NCBI GenBank assembly: GCA_023392225.1
Contig: JAEVZM010000051.1
Span: 1-27,883 of the forward strand
Length of the DNA: 27,883 nt
Direction: 5' to 3'
Source of the DNA: Pseudomonadota bacterium
GTDB taxonomy: Bacteria > Pseudomonadota > Alphaproteobacteria > Rhizobiales > Kaistiaceae
In this document: positions 16,034 through 23,108 of the stretch, piece after piece
How positions within the stretch are numbered: position 1 is the first letter of the stretch
Layout: each line of letters opens with the position of its first letter
The notes under the pieces: generated by a model
What the model was told of the DNA's origin: nothing
What the model saw: the letters and a program-made list of their open reading frames with translations, nothing else
Database searches by the model: none
Position numbers and translations under genes: made by a program

Positions 16034-16110
16034 ATTTGGCTCATTCCGATGCGCGTTCAAGGGACCATATCCAGCCCGTGACCGAAACGTCACTCAAAAG
16101 GAGACTGGAA

Positions 16111-16389
16111 ATGAACATCAAGGCAATCGCGGCTGCTGCCGCCACCGTCGTCGCTCTGAGCGCTGGCTCGGCCTTCGCCTGGGATGAGCATGACTCGCTC
16201 GCCCCCGCTTCGAACCCGACCCCGGTGTCTTCGCAGACCTATTCGGGCGGTGCCGACCTTCAGATCCCCGGCGCGGGCTCCGTGAAGTCCGGCGGCGCGG
16301 CTTACGACTTCCAGTGTGCCGACGCCAAGGCGAAGTACCCGACGGGCAGCTTCGAAGTCGCGACCTACTGCGCGCCGGGCGACCGGTGA
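16111..16389 (+). CDS. Small secreted protein of unknown function
   Basis: 92-aa protein with a clear signal peptide, residues 1-23 (MNIKAIAAAAATVVALSAGSAFA). The mature part is about 69 aa, rich in Ser, Gly and Ala, with two cysteines (FQCADAKAKYP and TYCAPGDR) that could form a disulfide. I do not recognise the family; size and layout recall small alphaproteobacterial exported proteins such as DUF680, without a firm match. The ATG at 16111 has a strong AAAAGGAG Shine-Dalgarno; the frame runs upstream to 16006 but without ribosome-site support. It is divergent from the LysR gene and followed by a strong hairpin, so it is probably monocistronic and possibly LysR-controlled. Confidence 0.82.
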   Translation: MNIKAIAAAAATVVALSAGSAFAWDEHDSLAPASNPTPVSSQTYSGGADLQIPGAGSVKSGGAAYDFQCADAKAKYPTGSFEVATYCAPGDR

Positions 16390-16402
16390 TCGTCGCCCTC
16401 AT

Positions 16403-16435
16403 GGAAGGGGACGGGACCTAGCCCCGCCCCCTTCC
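16403..16435 (+). terminator. Stable hairpin after the small secreted protein gene
   Basis: Arms GGAAGGGGACGGG (16403-16415) and CCCGCCCCCTTCC (16423-16435) pair at 12 of 13 positions across a 7-nt loop, beginning 13 nt after the stop. There is no following T-run, so termination is inferred from stem strength and position. Confidence 0.5.
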
Positions 16436-16550
16436 AGGCCGGCGCCGCGACAGGATCTTTCAAGCTCTGACCTTTGAGCTTCGGCAGTGATGCCGGGCAG
16501 CCTGTCTTGCGCCGTTTTTTCTTCGACCACTCTCGCCTCCCCCCCTGAAA

Positions 16551-16575
16551 GACGGTATCCCCGCGATAGTCCGTC
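16551..16575 (+). promoter_or_regulatory. Bulged hairpin just upstream of the GNAT ribosome-binding site
   Basis: GACGG plus TATC (16551-16559) pairs with GATA (16565-16568) and CCGTC (16571-16575), giving a 9-bp stem with a 2-nt GT bulge and a 5-nt loop. It ends a few bases before the GGGAGAGGGAG Shine-Dalgarno of the gene at 16594. A second dyad, AAGCTC/GAGCTT (16462-16467, 16476-16481), lies farther upstream. Function unknown; it could control translation or bind a regulator. Confidence 0.3.
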
Positions 16576-16593
16576 TGAAGGGAGAGGGAGACG

Positions 16594-17283
16594 ATGAGGG
16601 GTGAACAGCCAGTCGGCGACCGCGTCGACACCGCCCCGGCAAGGCGCCCGGGCGACGTCACGCTCGAAGGTCGCCTCGCCATCCTCGAGAAGCTCGATCC
16701 CGTGCGCCATGGGCGCGCCTTCTGGGAAGGCGTGCGGAACGACGATTCGCTGTGGACCTACATGGGCTACGGCCCGTTCGACGGCGAGGCCGCGTTCATG
16801 GCCTGGCTCGAGGCCCGGGCGGAGACCGCCGATCCCTATGCCTATGCCGTCATCGACAAGCGCACCGGGACTGCCACCGGTTCGGTGACGCTGATGGAGA
16901 CCCGGCCGGCGATGCGGGTCATCGAGATGGGCAACATCGTCTACGCACCGTCGCTCCAGCGCACGCCCGCCGCCACCGAGGCGCAGTATCTCGCTGCCGC
17001 CTACGTCTTCGACACGCTCGGCTACCGGCGCTATGAATGGAAATGCAATGCCCTCAATGCGCCATCCCGGCGTGCTGCGCTCCGTCTCGGTTTCAGCTTC
17101 GAGGGCATTTTCCGCCAGCACATGATCGTCAAGGGGCGGAATCGCGACACGGCCTGGTACTCGATGCTCGACAGCGAGTGGCCGGCGAGGAAAAGGGCAT
17201 TCGAACGGTGGCTCGATCCTTCCAATTTCGACGCCGAGGGGCGGCAGCGCGTCGGTCTTGCCAATTTCATGGACGCCGGCTGA
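16594..17283 (+). CDS. GNAT-family N-acetyltransferase (RimJ/RimL-like)
   Basis: 229-aa acetyltransferase of the RimJ/RimL type. A beta-bulge region (YAYAVIDKRTGTATGSVTLM, about 83-102) leads into the segment NIVYAPSLQRTPAATEAQYL (about 114-133), the acetyl-CoA-binding region of this subclass. YRRYEWKCNALNAPSRRAALRLGFSFEG (about 144-171) is typical of the C-terminal half, and the tail carries further Trp/Arg-rich sequence. The acceptor is unknown; relatives modify ribosomal protein N-termini or small amines. The ATG at 16594 has a strong purine-rich Shine-Dalgarno. The 3' end lies over the probable signal-peptide coding start of the downstream hydrolase, so the two may be coupled. Confidence 0.9.
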   Translation: MRGEQPVGDRVDTAPARRPGDVTLEGRLAILEKLDPVRHGRAFWEGVRNDDSLWTYMGYGPFDGEAAFMAWLEARAETADPYAYAVIDKRTGTATGSVTLMETRPAMRVIEMGNIVYAPSLQRTPAATEAQYLAAAYVFDTLGYRRYEWKCNALNAPSRRAALRLGFSFEGIFRQHMIVKGRNRDTAWYSMLDSEWPARKRAFERWLDPSNFDAEGRQRVGLANFMDAG

Positions 17284-18164
17284 CGGCCTTCGTCGCCGGG
17301 CTCGTCGCCTCGATCGGCAGCCTTGCCGCCGCGCCCTATACGCTCGCCCCGTTCAAGGACGAGCTGTTCGCATACCAGAACGTGCTCCAGTCCGAGTATG
17401 GCGGTGATTTCCTGTTCGTCGACTACGACCGCCCACGCGACCTCTACAATCGCGACGCGATCAAGCTCGAGAAGGTCAAGCCCGAGTACATCGACCTGTC
17501 GACCCAGGCGGTCGAGAGCGACCGCTCCCTGACGGTCGACGGACGCAAGGTGGTCTACACCGCCGTCGGCAAGGTCGATGGCGGCGCGAAGGCGATCGTC
17601 ATCTTCATCCATGGCCGCGGCACCAACCGCTCGAGCGGCGCCAGCGACCTGATCCACGGCGGCAACTTCAACCGCGTCAAGAACCTGATGATGCGGAACG
17701 ACGGCGTCTACATTTCCGCCGACTTCTCCGATTTTAGCCGGCGCGGCACGGCGCAGATGAAGGCCCTGGTGCTCGACCAGGCGTCACGCTCGCCGGGCGC
17801 TCCGGTGGTGCTCGCCTGCGGCTCGTGGGGTGGCAAGATCTGCTGGCGCCTGCTTTACGACAGCGAGACCGGGCCGCTGATCAAGGGCGTCATGTTCCTC
17901 GATTCGGAGATGGACAACGACTTCGTCGCCCGGGCCGGCAAGCTCCCGCCCGGACAGCGGCCGGCGATCAGCATCTCCAACTCGATGGAGGACTGGATCC
18001 TCGGCTACAAGTCGCAGCTCGCCTTCTTCAAGCGCATGAAGAGCGAGGTGCCGGACTATCCGATCCGCTTCGTGCTGTTCGACGAGGGGACCCACGGCAT
18101 CTCGCTGCGCATGACCGACTGGCGCCAGGTGCTGAACTGGATCTACGCCGCCGACGCGAGCTGA
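17208..18164 (+). CDS. Probable secreted alpha/beta hydrolase, start uncertain
   Basis: About 318 aa if the in-frame GTG at 17208 is used. An Arg-rich N-terminus (about 1-24) is followed by a hydrophobic run LTAFVAGLVASIGSL and AAAP, which looks like a signal peptide. The body has an oxyanion-type HGRGTN loop (135-140), a nucleophile elbow C-G-S206-W-G (a variant of GxSxG with Cys in the first Gly position), D232 (FLDSEMD) and H296 (EGTHGIS), so a Ser-Asp-His triad is plausible. The substrate is unknown. There is no ATG near the required start: the hydrophobic segment begins just at the TGA of the GNAT gene, and the GTG lies 76 nt inside that gene with AGGAAAAGG upstream. A non-standard CTG at 17280 is the other option. 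Coding from about 17284 on is secure. Confidence 0.72.
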   Translation: MARSFQFRRRGAAARRSCQFHGRRLTAFVAGLVASIGSLAAAPYTLAPFKDELFAYQNVLQSEYGGDFLFVDYDRPRDLYNRDAIKLEKVKPEYIDLSTQAVESDRSLTVDGRKVVYTAVGKVDGGAKAIVIFIHGRGTNRSSGASDLIHGGNFNRVKNLMMRNDGVYISADFSDFSRRGTAQMKALVLDQASRSPGAPVVLACGSWGGKICWRLLYDSETGPLIKGVMFLDSEMDNDFVARAGKLPPGQRPAISISNSMEDWILGYKSQLAFFKRMKSEVPDYPIRFVLFDEGTHGISLRMTDWRQVLNWIYAADAS

Positions 18165-18193
18165 GGCCCCGCTCTGAGGCCCCGCTCTGAGGC
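18161..18193. repeat. Short tandem repeat, 13-bp unit, about 2.5 copies
   Basis: CTGAGGCCCCGCT occurs at 18161-18173 and 18174-18186, followed by the partial copy CTGAGGC at 18187-18193. The first copy contains the TGA stop of the hydrolase gene (18162-18164). A likely replication-slippage product with no evident function. Confidence 0.85.
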
Positions 18194-18211
18194 ATTGGCC
18201 GCGCCGGCCCG

Positions 18212-18223
18212 CGCGCTAGCGCG
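18212..18223. terminator. Perfect 12-bp palindrome over the SnoaL-like gene stop
   Basis: CGCGCTAGCGCG is a perfect palindrome whose centre is the minus-strand TAG stop (18216-18218). It sits between convergent genes. It is too short and loopless to be a convincing terminator. Confidence 0.25.
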
Positions 18224-19058
18224 TGATGCTGGCGAGATTGGCGTGCGCGACCACCAGCCAGGCGTCGCCGGCGCCCTTCCGGAATACGGTGAGCCGCGGC
18301 CCGTAGCGCAGCTCCTCCTCACCCCCGAGCATGACCTTGCTCGTGATCTCGTAGCGCGCCACCAGATAGTCGCCGTAGCCGGTGACGACCAAGGAGCCGA
18401 AGGCCGGCGGCTCGGGGAAGTGCGGCAGCTCCGACTGGAGATAGGCGGCGGTGTCGTAGGCCGTTCCGTCGGACCGGATGATCTGGAACTCGGGCGCGAG
18501 AATCTTGCCGAGCGCGTCCTTGTCGCCCGCGGCGACGGCGCCGACCCAGGCCTCCACGGCGGCCTTGCCCGCGGCCTCGGGATCGCTCATCAGCCCCATG
18601 CCGAGATTGGCGAGCGCCTGCATCTTCCATTCACCGCCGGCGCGGGTGAACACCGCCATGCGCGGCTGGTCCTGCGAGGCGAGCCCGGTGCCCTCGATCG
18701 TCCCGGTCACCCCGGCGAAATAGGTCGCGGTGAGCACGTCGCCGTCCTGGAAGGCGCGGATCCCGCCGAGGCTGTAGCCGGAATAGGACGGCGGCCGCGC
18801 GAGATAGGCCTCGCGGTCGTAGCGCGTACCGTTGGTGCGGATGATCTGGAAAGCGTCGCCGAGCACGTCGGAGAGAGACCCGCGCCCGGCAAGCGCCTCG
18901 TAGAAGCGCCCGAGCTGGGCCTCGGCGAGCGTGGCCGCATCCTCCTGGGCCTGGGCCTCGGCCCCGCCGCGCATCGTCCAGCCGGCAGCAAAGCCGGCAC
19001 CGAGCACCGCTGCGACAAGCAGCACGCCGCGCAGTCCCTTCGAACGTCCAGTCGACAT
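18216..19058 (-). CDS. Exported protein with two tandem SnoaL-like (NTF2-fold) domains
   Basis: 280-aa protein. An N-terminal hydrophobic segment (about 9-27, GLRGVLLVAAVLGAGFAAG) forms a signal peptide or membrane anchor. Two homologous NTF2-like domains follow: about 45-155 and 165-280. The repeat is plain from AFQIIRTNGTRYDREAYL (69-86) and EFQIIRSDGTAYDTAAYL (190-207), and from matching ends (WKMQALANLGMG; WLVVAHANLAS). This looks like DUF4440/SnoaL, a fold used for small-molecule binding or isomerisation. No catalytic residues can be assigned. Several in-frame ATGs are possible (19091, 19085, 19064, 19058); 19058 has the GGAGG at best spacing (8 nt), so I chose it. Function unknown. Confidence 0.82.
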   Translation of the reverse strand: MSTGRSKGLRGVLLVAAVLGAGFAAGWTMRGGAEAQAQEDAATLAEAQLGRFYEALAGRGSLSDVLGDAFQIIRTNGTRYDREAYLARPPSYSGYSLGGIRAFQDGDVLTATYFAGVTGTIEGTGLASQDQPRMAVFTRAGGEWKMQALANLGMGLMSDPEAAGKAAVEAWVGAVAAGDKDALGKILAPEFQIIRSDGTAYDTAAYLQSELPHFPEPPAFGSLVVTGYGDYLVARYEITSKVMLGGEEELRYGPRLTVFRKGAGDAWLVVAHANLASITR

Positions 19059-19155
19059 CGCCATCCCCTCCCTCGTCGGTTGCATGTGCATAGCACGGGA
19101 GGCTGGGCGCGTCGCCGGACGTGAGACGCGCCGGAGGCGGTGCTGCCGAGAGAGG

Positions 19156-19461
19156 CTATTCCTCGGGCTCGGTGGTGAACATCAATGGGAAGCCGGCCTC
19201 GCGTCCGAAGTCGGTCGCCTCGCTCGCCTTGGTCTCGGCGATATCGCGCTGGTAGACGGCGACCACGCAGGCGCCCTTCTGGTGCGCCGTGATCATCACC
19301 CGGGCCGCCTGGTCGCCGCCCATGCGGAACACCGCCTTCAGCACCATCACGACGAACTCGCGCGGCGTGTAGTCGTCGTTGATCAGGATCACCTTGTGGA
19401 GCTTGGGACGCTCCGTCTTCAGCTTGGCGCGGGTGCGCGGCTTGGTGGCGATGTCGGCCAT
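19156..19461 (-). CDS. clpS: ATP-dependent Clp protease adaptor ClpS
   Basis: 101-aa ClpS adaptor, which binds N-degron substrates and hands them to ClpAP. The ligand-pocket motif N28-D29-D30-Y31-T32 is intact, as is the pocket histidine H60 (ITAHQKG). The C-terminal part (AETKASEATDFGREAGFPL) and the basic N-terminal tail are typical. At the gatekeeper position where E. coli has Met40 (DDYTPM) this protein has Arg34 (DDYTPR), and it ends FTTEPEE. This is the form I associate with the second ClpS paralogue (ClpS2) of alphaproteobacteria, reported to have a narrower substrate range. The ATG at 19461 is preceded by no clear strong Shine-Dalgarno. No clpA is in the window. Confidence 0.93.
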   Translation of the reverse strand: MADIATKPRTRAKLKTERPKLHKVILINDDYTPREFVVMVLKAVFRMGGDQAARVMITAHQKGACVVAVYQRDIAETKASEATDFGREAGFPLMFTTEPEE

Positions 19462-19603
19462 GGCACGCTCCGTTCTTCGCGCCGTTCCTATACGCCGATC
19501 GCCCCGCCGATGCACCCCCTTCGGCCCGCTGGCGCCGTGTGGGGGCTCGGGGCGCTTGATCCAGATCAAGGCGCCGAAGCGGGCGTCAAACTCTCATAGT
19601 CCA

Positions 19604-19789
19604 ATGTGGCAGCCCATCACCACCGCACCCTATGAGGGCGACCTCGAGCTCGCCGTCATCGACGAGGACGGCGAGCATCGCCTCGTCTTCCCCTGCCGGC
19701 GCGACCAGGGCGGGTGGCGCCATGCCGAGACGGGGGCGCGGATCGACGTGCGGCCGACCCATTGGCGCCTGTGGCCCAGAAAGGAGTAG
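19604..19789 (+). CDS. Small DUF551-like protein
   Basis: 61-aa protein whose start MWQPITTAPYEGDLELAV follows the pattern W-Q-P-I-x-T-A-P of DUF551-type proteins. It ends with RPTHWRLWPRKE, matching the common P-T-H-W-R-x-W-P tail. The middle GGWRHAETGARIDV is also typical. These small proteins are frequent in alphaproteobacteria and phages and have no known function. The ATG at 19604 is chosen because it begins the conserved motif; no strong Shine-Dalgarno. It ends 33 nt before the dioxygenase gene, so the two may be co-transcribed. Confidence 0.78.
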   Translation: MWQPITTAPYEGDLELAVIDEDGEHRLVFPCRRDQGGWRHAETGARIDVRPTHWRLWPRKE

Positions 19790-19822
19790 ACTTCCGCGCG
19801 GCCAGGCCACAATGAGCGCGCC

Positions 19823-20752
19823 ATGACGGACATCATCCCCGGCATCCACCACATCACCGCAATCGCGGCCGACGCCCAGCAGAGCATCGACTTCTATACC
19901 CGCGTCCTCGGCCTCCGGCTGGTCAAGCTCACCGTCAATTTCGACGATCCCAGCGCCTACCATCTCTATTTCGGCGACGACGCGGGACACCCCGGCTCGA
20001 TCCTCACCTTCTTCCCCTTCGCGATGGCGGCGGCGGGGCGAAGCGGCGCCGGCGTCGTCGACACCACGACCTTCCTCGTCGCGTCCGATGCGCTCGAGCC
20101 GTGGATCGAGCGGCTCGAGGGCCATGGCGTCACCACCCGCGGGCCGGAGGAGCGCTTCGGCCAGCCCTTCATCGCCTTCGCCGATCCCGACGGCACACGG
20201 CTCGAGATCGCCGCCGGCGGCCCGGGGACGGGCGAGGCGATCCTCGGCTTCGCAGGCGCCACGCTGTGGAGTCTCGCCCCCGACCGGACCCTGCGGCTCC
20301 TCACCGACGGCATGGGCTACACGGTCACCGGCGAGGAGAACGGCCGTATCCGTCTCGCGGCGCCGGGCGACGCGCCGACAGGCAGGCTGCTCGACGTGCT
20401 GACCGGCACCGAGGCGCCGCGCGCCCGTCCGGGCGCCGGCAGCGTCCATCACATCGCCTTCCGCGTCCCCGACGAGACTGCCCAGCTGGCGTGGCGTGAC
20501 CGGATCGCCGCGCTCGGCTATGACGTGACCCCGGTCATCGACCGCCAGTACTTTCACTCCATCTATTTCCGCGAGCGAGGCGGAATCCTGTTCGAGATCG
20601 CCACCGACCCACCCGGCTTCACCGTCGACGAGGCGCCCGAGCGCCTAGGCACCGGGTTGATGCTGCCGCCCCGCTACGAGGATGACCGCCAGCGCATCGC
20701 CCGGCGCCTGCCTCCCGTTCGCCTTCCCGGCGGCGAGCAGGTCGGCGGCTGA
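19823..20752 (+). CDS. VOC-family ring-cleaving dioxygenase (MhqO/MhqA-like)
   Basis: 309-aa protein of two vicinal-oxygen-chelate modules, about 5-130 and 140-265. The first opens PGIHHITAIAADAQQSIDFY; the second contains the likely iron ligands of the 2-His-1-carboxylate triad: H209 or H210 (SVHHIAFRV), H245 (YFHSIYF) and E258 (ILFEIATD). The C-terminal PRYEDDRQRIARRLPPV tail is characteristic of the hydroquinone/catechol ring-cleaving subfamily that often protects against quinones and thiol-reactive compounds. The substrate is not proven. The ATG at 19823 begins the domain directly. The neighbouring FMN/quinone reductase about 5 kb away could belong to the same theme but is not linked. Confidence 0.92.
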   Translation: MTDIIPGIHHITAIAADAQQSIDFYTRVLGLRLVKLTVNFDDPSAYHLYFGDDAGHPGSILTFFPFAMAAAGRSGAGVVDTTTFLVASDALEPWIERLEGHGVTTRGPEERFGQPFIAFADPDGTRLEIAAGGPGTGEAILGFAGATLWSLAPDRTLRLLTDGMGYTVTGEENGRIRLAAPGDAPTGRLLDVLTGTEAPRARPGAGSVHHIAFRVPDETAQLAWRDRIAALGYDVTPVIDRQYFHSIYFRERGGILFEIATDPPGFTVDEAPERLGTGLMLPPRYEDDRQRIARRLPPVRLPGGEQVGG

Positions 20753-20775
20753 GCTTATTCCGGCGAGGCGCTCTC

Positions 20776-21936
20776 TTGCGTGTCCTGCTTCATGTCGGCA
20801 TGCCCAAGGCCGGCTCCACCGCGCTCCAGCAGGCGCTCGCCGGCGGCCGCGACCGGCTTGGGCGCCAGGGCATCCTCTACCCGCGCGCCCCGCTCTTTCC
20901 CGACAGCCAGAACTTCCTGGTGGCTGGCGTGGAGGAGCGACGGCACGCCCTGCCCCGCATGATCCGCAGCGCCTATGACGGCCGGATGGACGAGATCGGC
21001 CCGGCCTTCACGCGCTGGATGGCCGACATCCGGGCGAGCATCGCCGCGACCCGGCCCGAGACGATGGTGCTCTCCTCGGAATGGCTGTTCGGGCTGCGCG
21101 GCCAGCAGAAGTTCGACCGCCTGGCCGAGCTGCTGCGCGGCTTTGGCGGTCCCTTCGAGGTGGTCGCCTATGTCCGGCGTCCCGCCGACCAGTACCTCTC
21201 CGCGGTGCAGCAGACCCTCAAGGGCTCGCACGCCATCCGGCCGGTGACCGCGGTCCGCTATCGGACACCGCTCGAGGGCTTCGCCCGGGTCGCCGATGCG
21301 GTGCGGGTGGTGCGCTACGACCGGGCGGCGTTTCCCGGCGGCGACATCGTCCGCGACTTCCTCGAAGCCTTCCTGCCGGGCGCCGACCTCGCTGCGAATC
21401 CGGGCGGCAACACCGCCAACGCCACGATCAGCGCCGAGGGCATGGCGATCCTTGCCGGCTACCGCCGCGCCAACCACCGCAAGAGCCGGGGCCGCTTCAC
21501 CCCGGATACCGACCGCCTGATCGCCGCGATCCGCGACGCCGATGCGGCCGTCGGAGGCACCATCCGGCCGAACCTCCGGCCCGAGGTCGCGAGCGCCGTC
21601 GACGCCGCCTCGAACGACGTGCTCTGGCTCCGCGACACCTACGGCATCGTCTTCGACGGGCTCGACTACGACCGGGTCGCCGACGCGCCCGCGACCAAGG
21701 CCGACCTCGATGAGGGGAAGGATGAGCCCGCCAGGCTGGACAGGAAGGCGGCCAAGGCGGCCAAGGCGCGGCCGAAGCAGATCGAGGAGATCTGCATCGT
21801 CGATCCCGACCGACACCACGAGCTGCTGATGCGCACGCTCCATGGCCTCGCCTCGGCCGGGCGCGCCGCGCCGCCGACCAGCTGGCGCGGGGTCAGTCTC
21901 TGGCTAAGAGGCCGTGAAGTACGGGGGAGGCGGTGA
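20776..21936 (+). CDS. Sulfotransferase-fold protein 1
   Basis: 386-aa protein with the N-terminal phosphosulfate-binding-type loop HVGMPKAGSTALQQAL (about 6-21), the Lys-x-Gly-Ser-Thr form of the sulfotransferase 5'-PSB loop. An EVVAYVRRPADQYLSAVQ segment (about 132-149) resembles the 3'-phosphate-binding region with the conserved Arg and Ser. The C-terminal quarter has a basic KAAKAAKARPKQ stretch (about 323-334). It would transfer sulfate from PAPS to an unknown acceptor; a different nucleotide donor cannot be excluded. The start is TTG at 20776, the only start close to the conserved loop, with a GAGG about 8 nt upstream. The end overlaps the next, convergent gene by 44 nt. Confidence 0.78.
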   Translation: MRVLLHVGMPKAGSTALQQALAGGRDRLGRQGILYPRAPLFPDSQNFLVAGVEERRHALPRMIRSAYDGRMDEIGPAFTRWMADIRASIAATRPETMVLSSEWLFGLRGQQKFDRLAELLRGFGGPFEVVAYVRRPADQYLSAVQQTLKGSHAIRPVTAVRYRTPLEGFARVADAVRVVRYDRAAFPGGDIVRDFLEAFLPGADLAANPGGNTANATISAEGMAILAGYRRANHRKSRGRFTPDTDRLIAAIRDADAAVGGTIRPNLRPEVASAVDAASNDVLWLRDTYGIVFDGLDYDRVADAPATKADLDEGKDEPARLDRKAAKAAKARPKQIEEICIVDPDRHHELLMRTLHGLASAGRAAPPTSWRGVSLWLRGREVRGRR

Positions 21937-22927
21937 GGCCCCGGTAGATCGCCGCGATGTCGTCCTTGCCGAGCGCGGCGGGGCTGTCGACGTTGCGGTC
22001 CGGGTGCGGCCCGGCCAGCCCTTGCGCGAACTCACGCTCGAGCGCGTCCCGATCCTCGGGCGTCAGCCAGGCCTTGACCGCCTCAAGCTCCTCCCGGTTG
22101 GCATCGAGGATGCGGGCCCGGTCGTCGGGCCCCAGCGTCACCACCTTGGGGCTCGGCGCCAGCTTCTCCTCGATCGGGGCGAGCGCCAGGTTGACCTCGT
22201 GGCGCATCGCCCGGTCCATCTCGATGTTCCGTGCCTTGAGCCGGTCGAAGATCATGCCGCGGACCACGTAGCCGGCGAGCGTCATCGGGGCGTTGGCATA
22301 GACCTCGGTGGCGATGCCGGGTCGGGACAGGTCGACTCCGGCCTGGGCGAAGATGCGACGGAGATAGGCGTCGTACCCGTCCTTGGAGAAGTACAGCACC
22401 TTGACCTTGTCGGCACCGAGCCGGGCGCTCCATTGGGTGATGTCGGCGTGGTAGTCGACCAGCTCGCGGCTCCGCGTCCGCCCGCGGCCGGCGCGCAGCA
22501 TCTGGTTGTTCATCGAGTCGATCATCTCGTCCGGCCGCCGCACGGCGTAAATCACGCTGACGTCGTCCGAAATGCCCTCGAAATAGGACAGGAAACGGTC
22601 CTTGATCGCCTCGGAGGCGAAGGAGAGCAGCTCGGTCGAGACGAACAGGCGCCCTGCCCGCTTCTTGGCGATCTCGGCGGCGAGCTTGCTGCGGTTGGCG
22701 AGGAAACCGTCGGGCACGCCGCCCTCGACGTCGTTGCGGACGGCATGGAACAGCAGGTGATGGGCGACGCAGTCGGGGTCGGGGATGCCCTGGTTCGCCC
22801 GTGCGCCGGTCTTGGGATAGAGCACGCCGAACGACTCGAGGAGCCGATCCCGGTTCTTCTGGGCGATCGACTGGATGGTGCTGGTCGCCGTCTTGTAGCA
22901 GCCCGCGTGAATGACAACCGGAAGCAT
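21893..22927 (-). CDS. Sulfotransferase-fold protein 2, variant P-loop
   Basis: 344-aa protein with the same fold cues: PVVIHAGCYKTATSTIQSIA (about 3-22) as the phosphosulfate loop and VSVIYAVRRPDEMIDSMNNQ (about 123-142) as the 3'-phosphate segment with Arg and Ser. The loop reads K-T-A-T-S instead of the commoner K-T-G-T-T, so its donor affinity may differ. The rest is mostly predicted alpha-helical with no recognisable motif. The ATG at 22927 has GGAG close upstream. It is divergent from sulfotransferase 3 (181-nt shared region) and overlaps sulfotransferase 1 tail to tail. Acceptor unknown. Confidence 0.78.
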   Translation of the reverse strand: MLPVVIHAGCYKTATSTIQSIAQKNRDRLLESFGVLYPKTGARANQGIPDPDCVAHHLLFHAVRNDVEGGVPDGFLANRSKLAAEIAKKRAGRLFVSTELLSFASEAIKDRFLSYFEGISDDVSVIYAVRRPDEMIDSMNNQMLRAGRGRTRSRELVDYHADITQWSARLGADKVKVLYFSKDGYDAYLRRIFAQAGVDLSRPGIATEVYANAPMTLAGYVVRGMIFDRLKARNIEMDRAMRHEVNLALAPIEEKLAPSPKVVTLGPDDRARILDANREELEAVKAWLTPEDRDALEREFAQGLAGPHPDRNVDSPAALGKDDIAAIYRGLTASPVLHGLLARD

Positions 22928-23108
22928 GTATCTCCGCCGGATCGTGCCCGCACCGTGGGCGGGGGCGCCCGTCCCTGGCTATGCTTAGACGGAGCCGGCG
23001 GCGAATGTCGAGAGCGACCTCGCCCCGCCGGCCCGCGGCGTTGAAAGCGTTGGACAGCCGCAAGCGGCAAGGTTACCTAGGCCCGAACCCTGCTCAAGCG
23101 ATGCGAAA
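22928..23108. promoter_or_regulatory. Divergent intergenic region between two sulfotransferase genes
   Basis: 181 nt that must hold promoters for the minus-strand gene starting at 22927 and the plus-strand unit starting at 23109. A TTGGAC hexamer (23050-23055) with 17-nt spacing to TTACCT (23073-23078) is at best a weak plus-strand promoter. A small GCCGC/GCGGC stem (23057-23061, 23064-23068) lies between them. A 3-codon frame (23101-23112) ends over the ATG of the downstream gene. Nothing else is convincing. Confidence 0.3.

Noticed and set aside
16594..18164. The GNAT and hydrolase as one frameshifted fusion gene
   Set aside because: The GNAT frame ends with a complete family-length protein and the hydrolase has its own signal-like segment, so two genes are more likely than a broken one.
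18161..18193. The 13-bp tandem repeat as a CRISPR or regulatory array
   Set aside because: Only about 2.5 direct copies without spacers, at a stop codon; slippage explains it.
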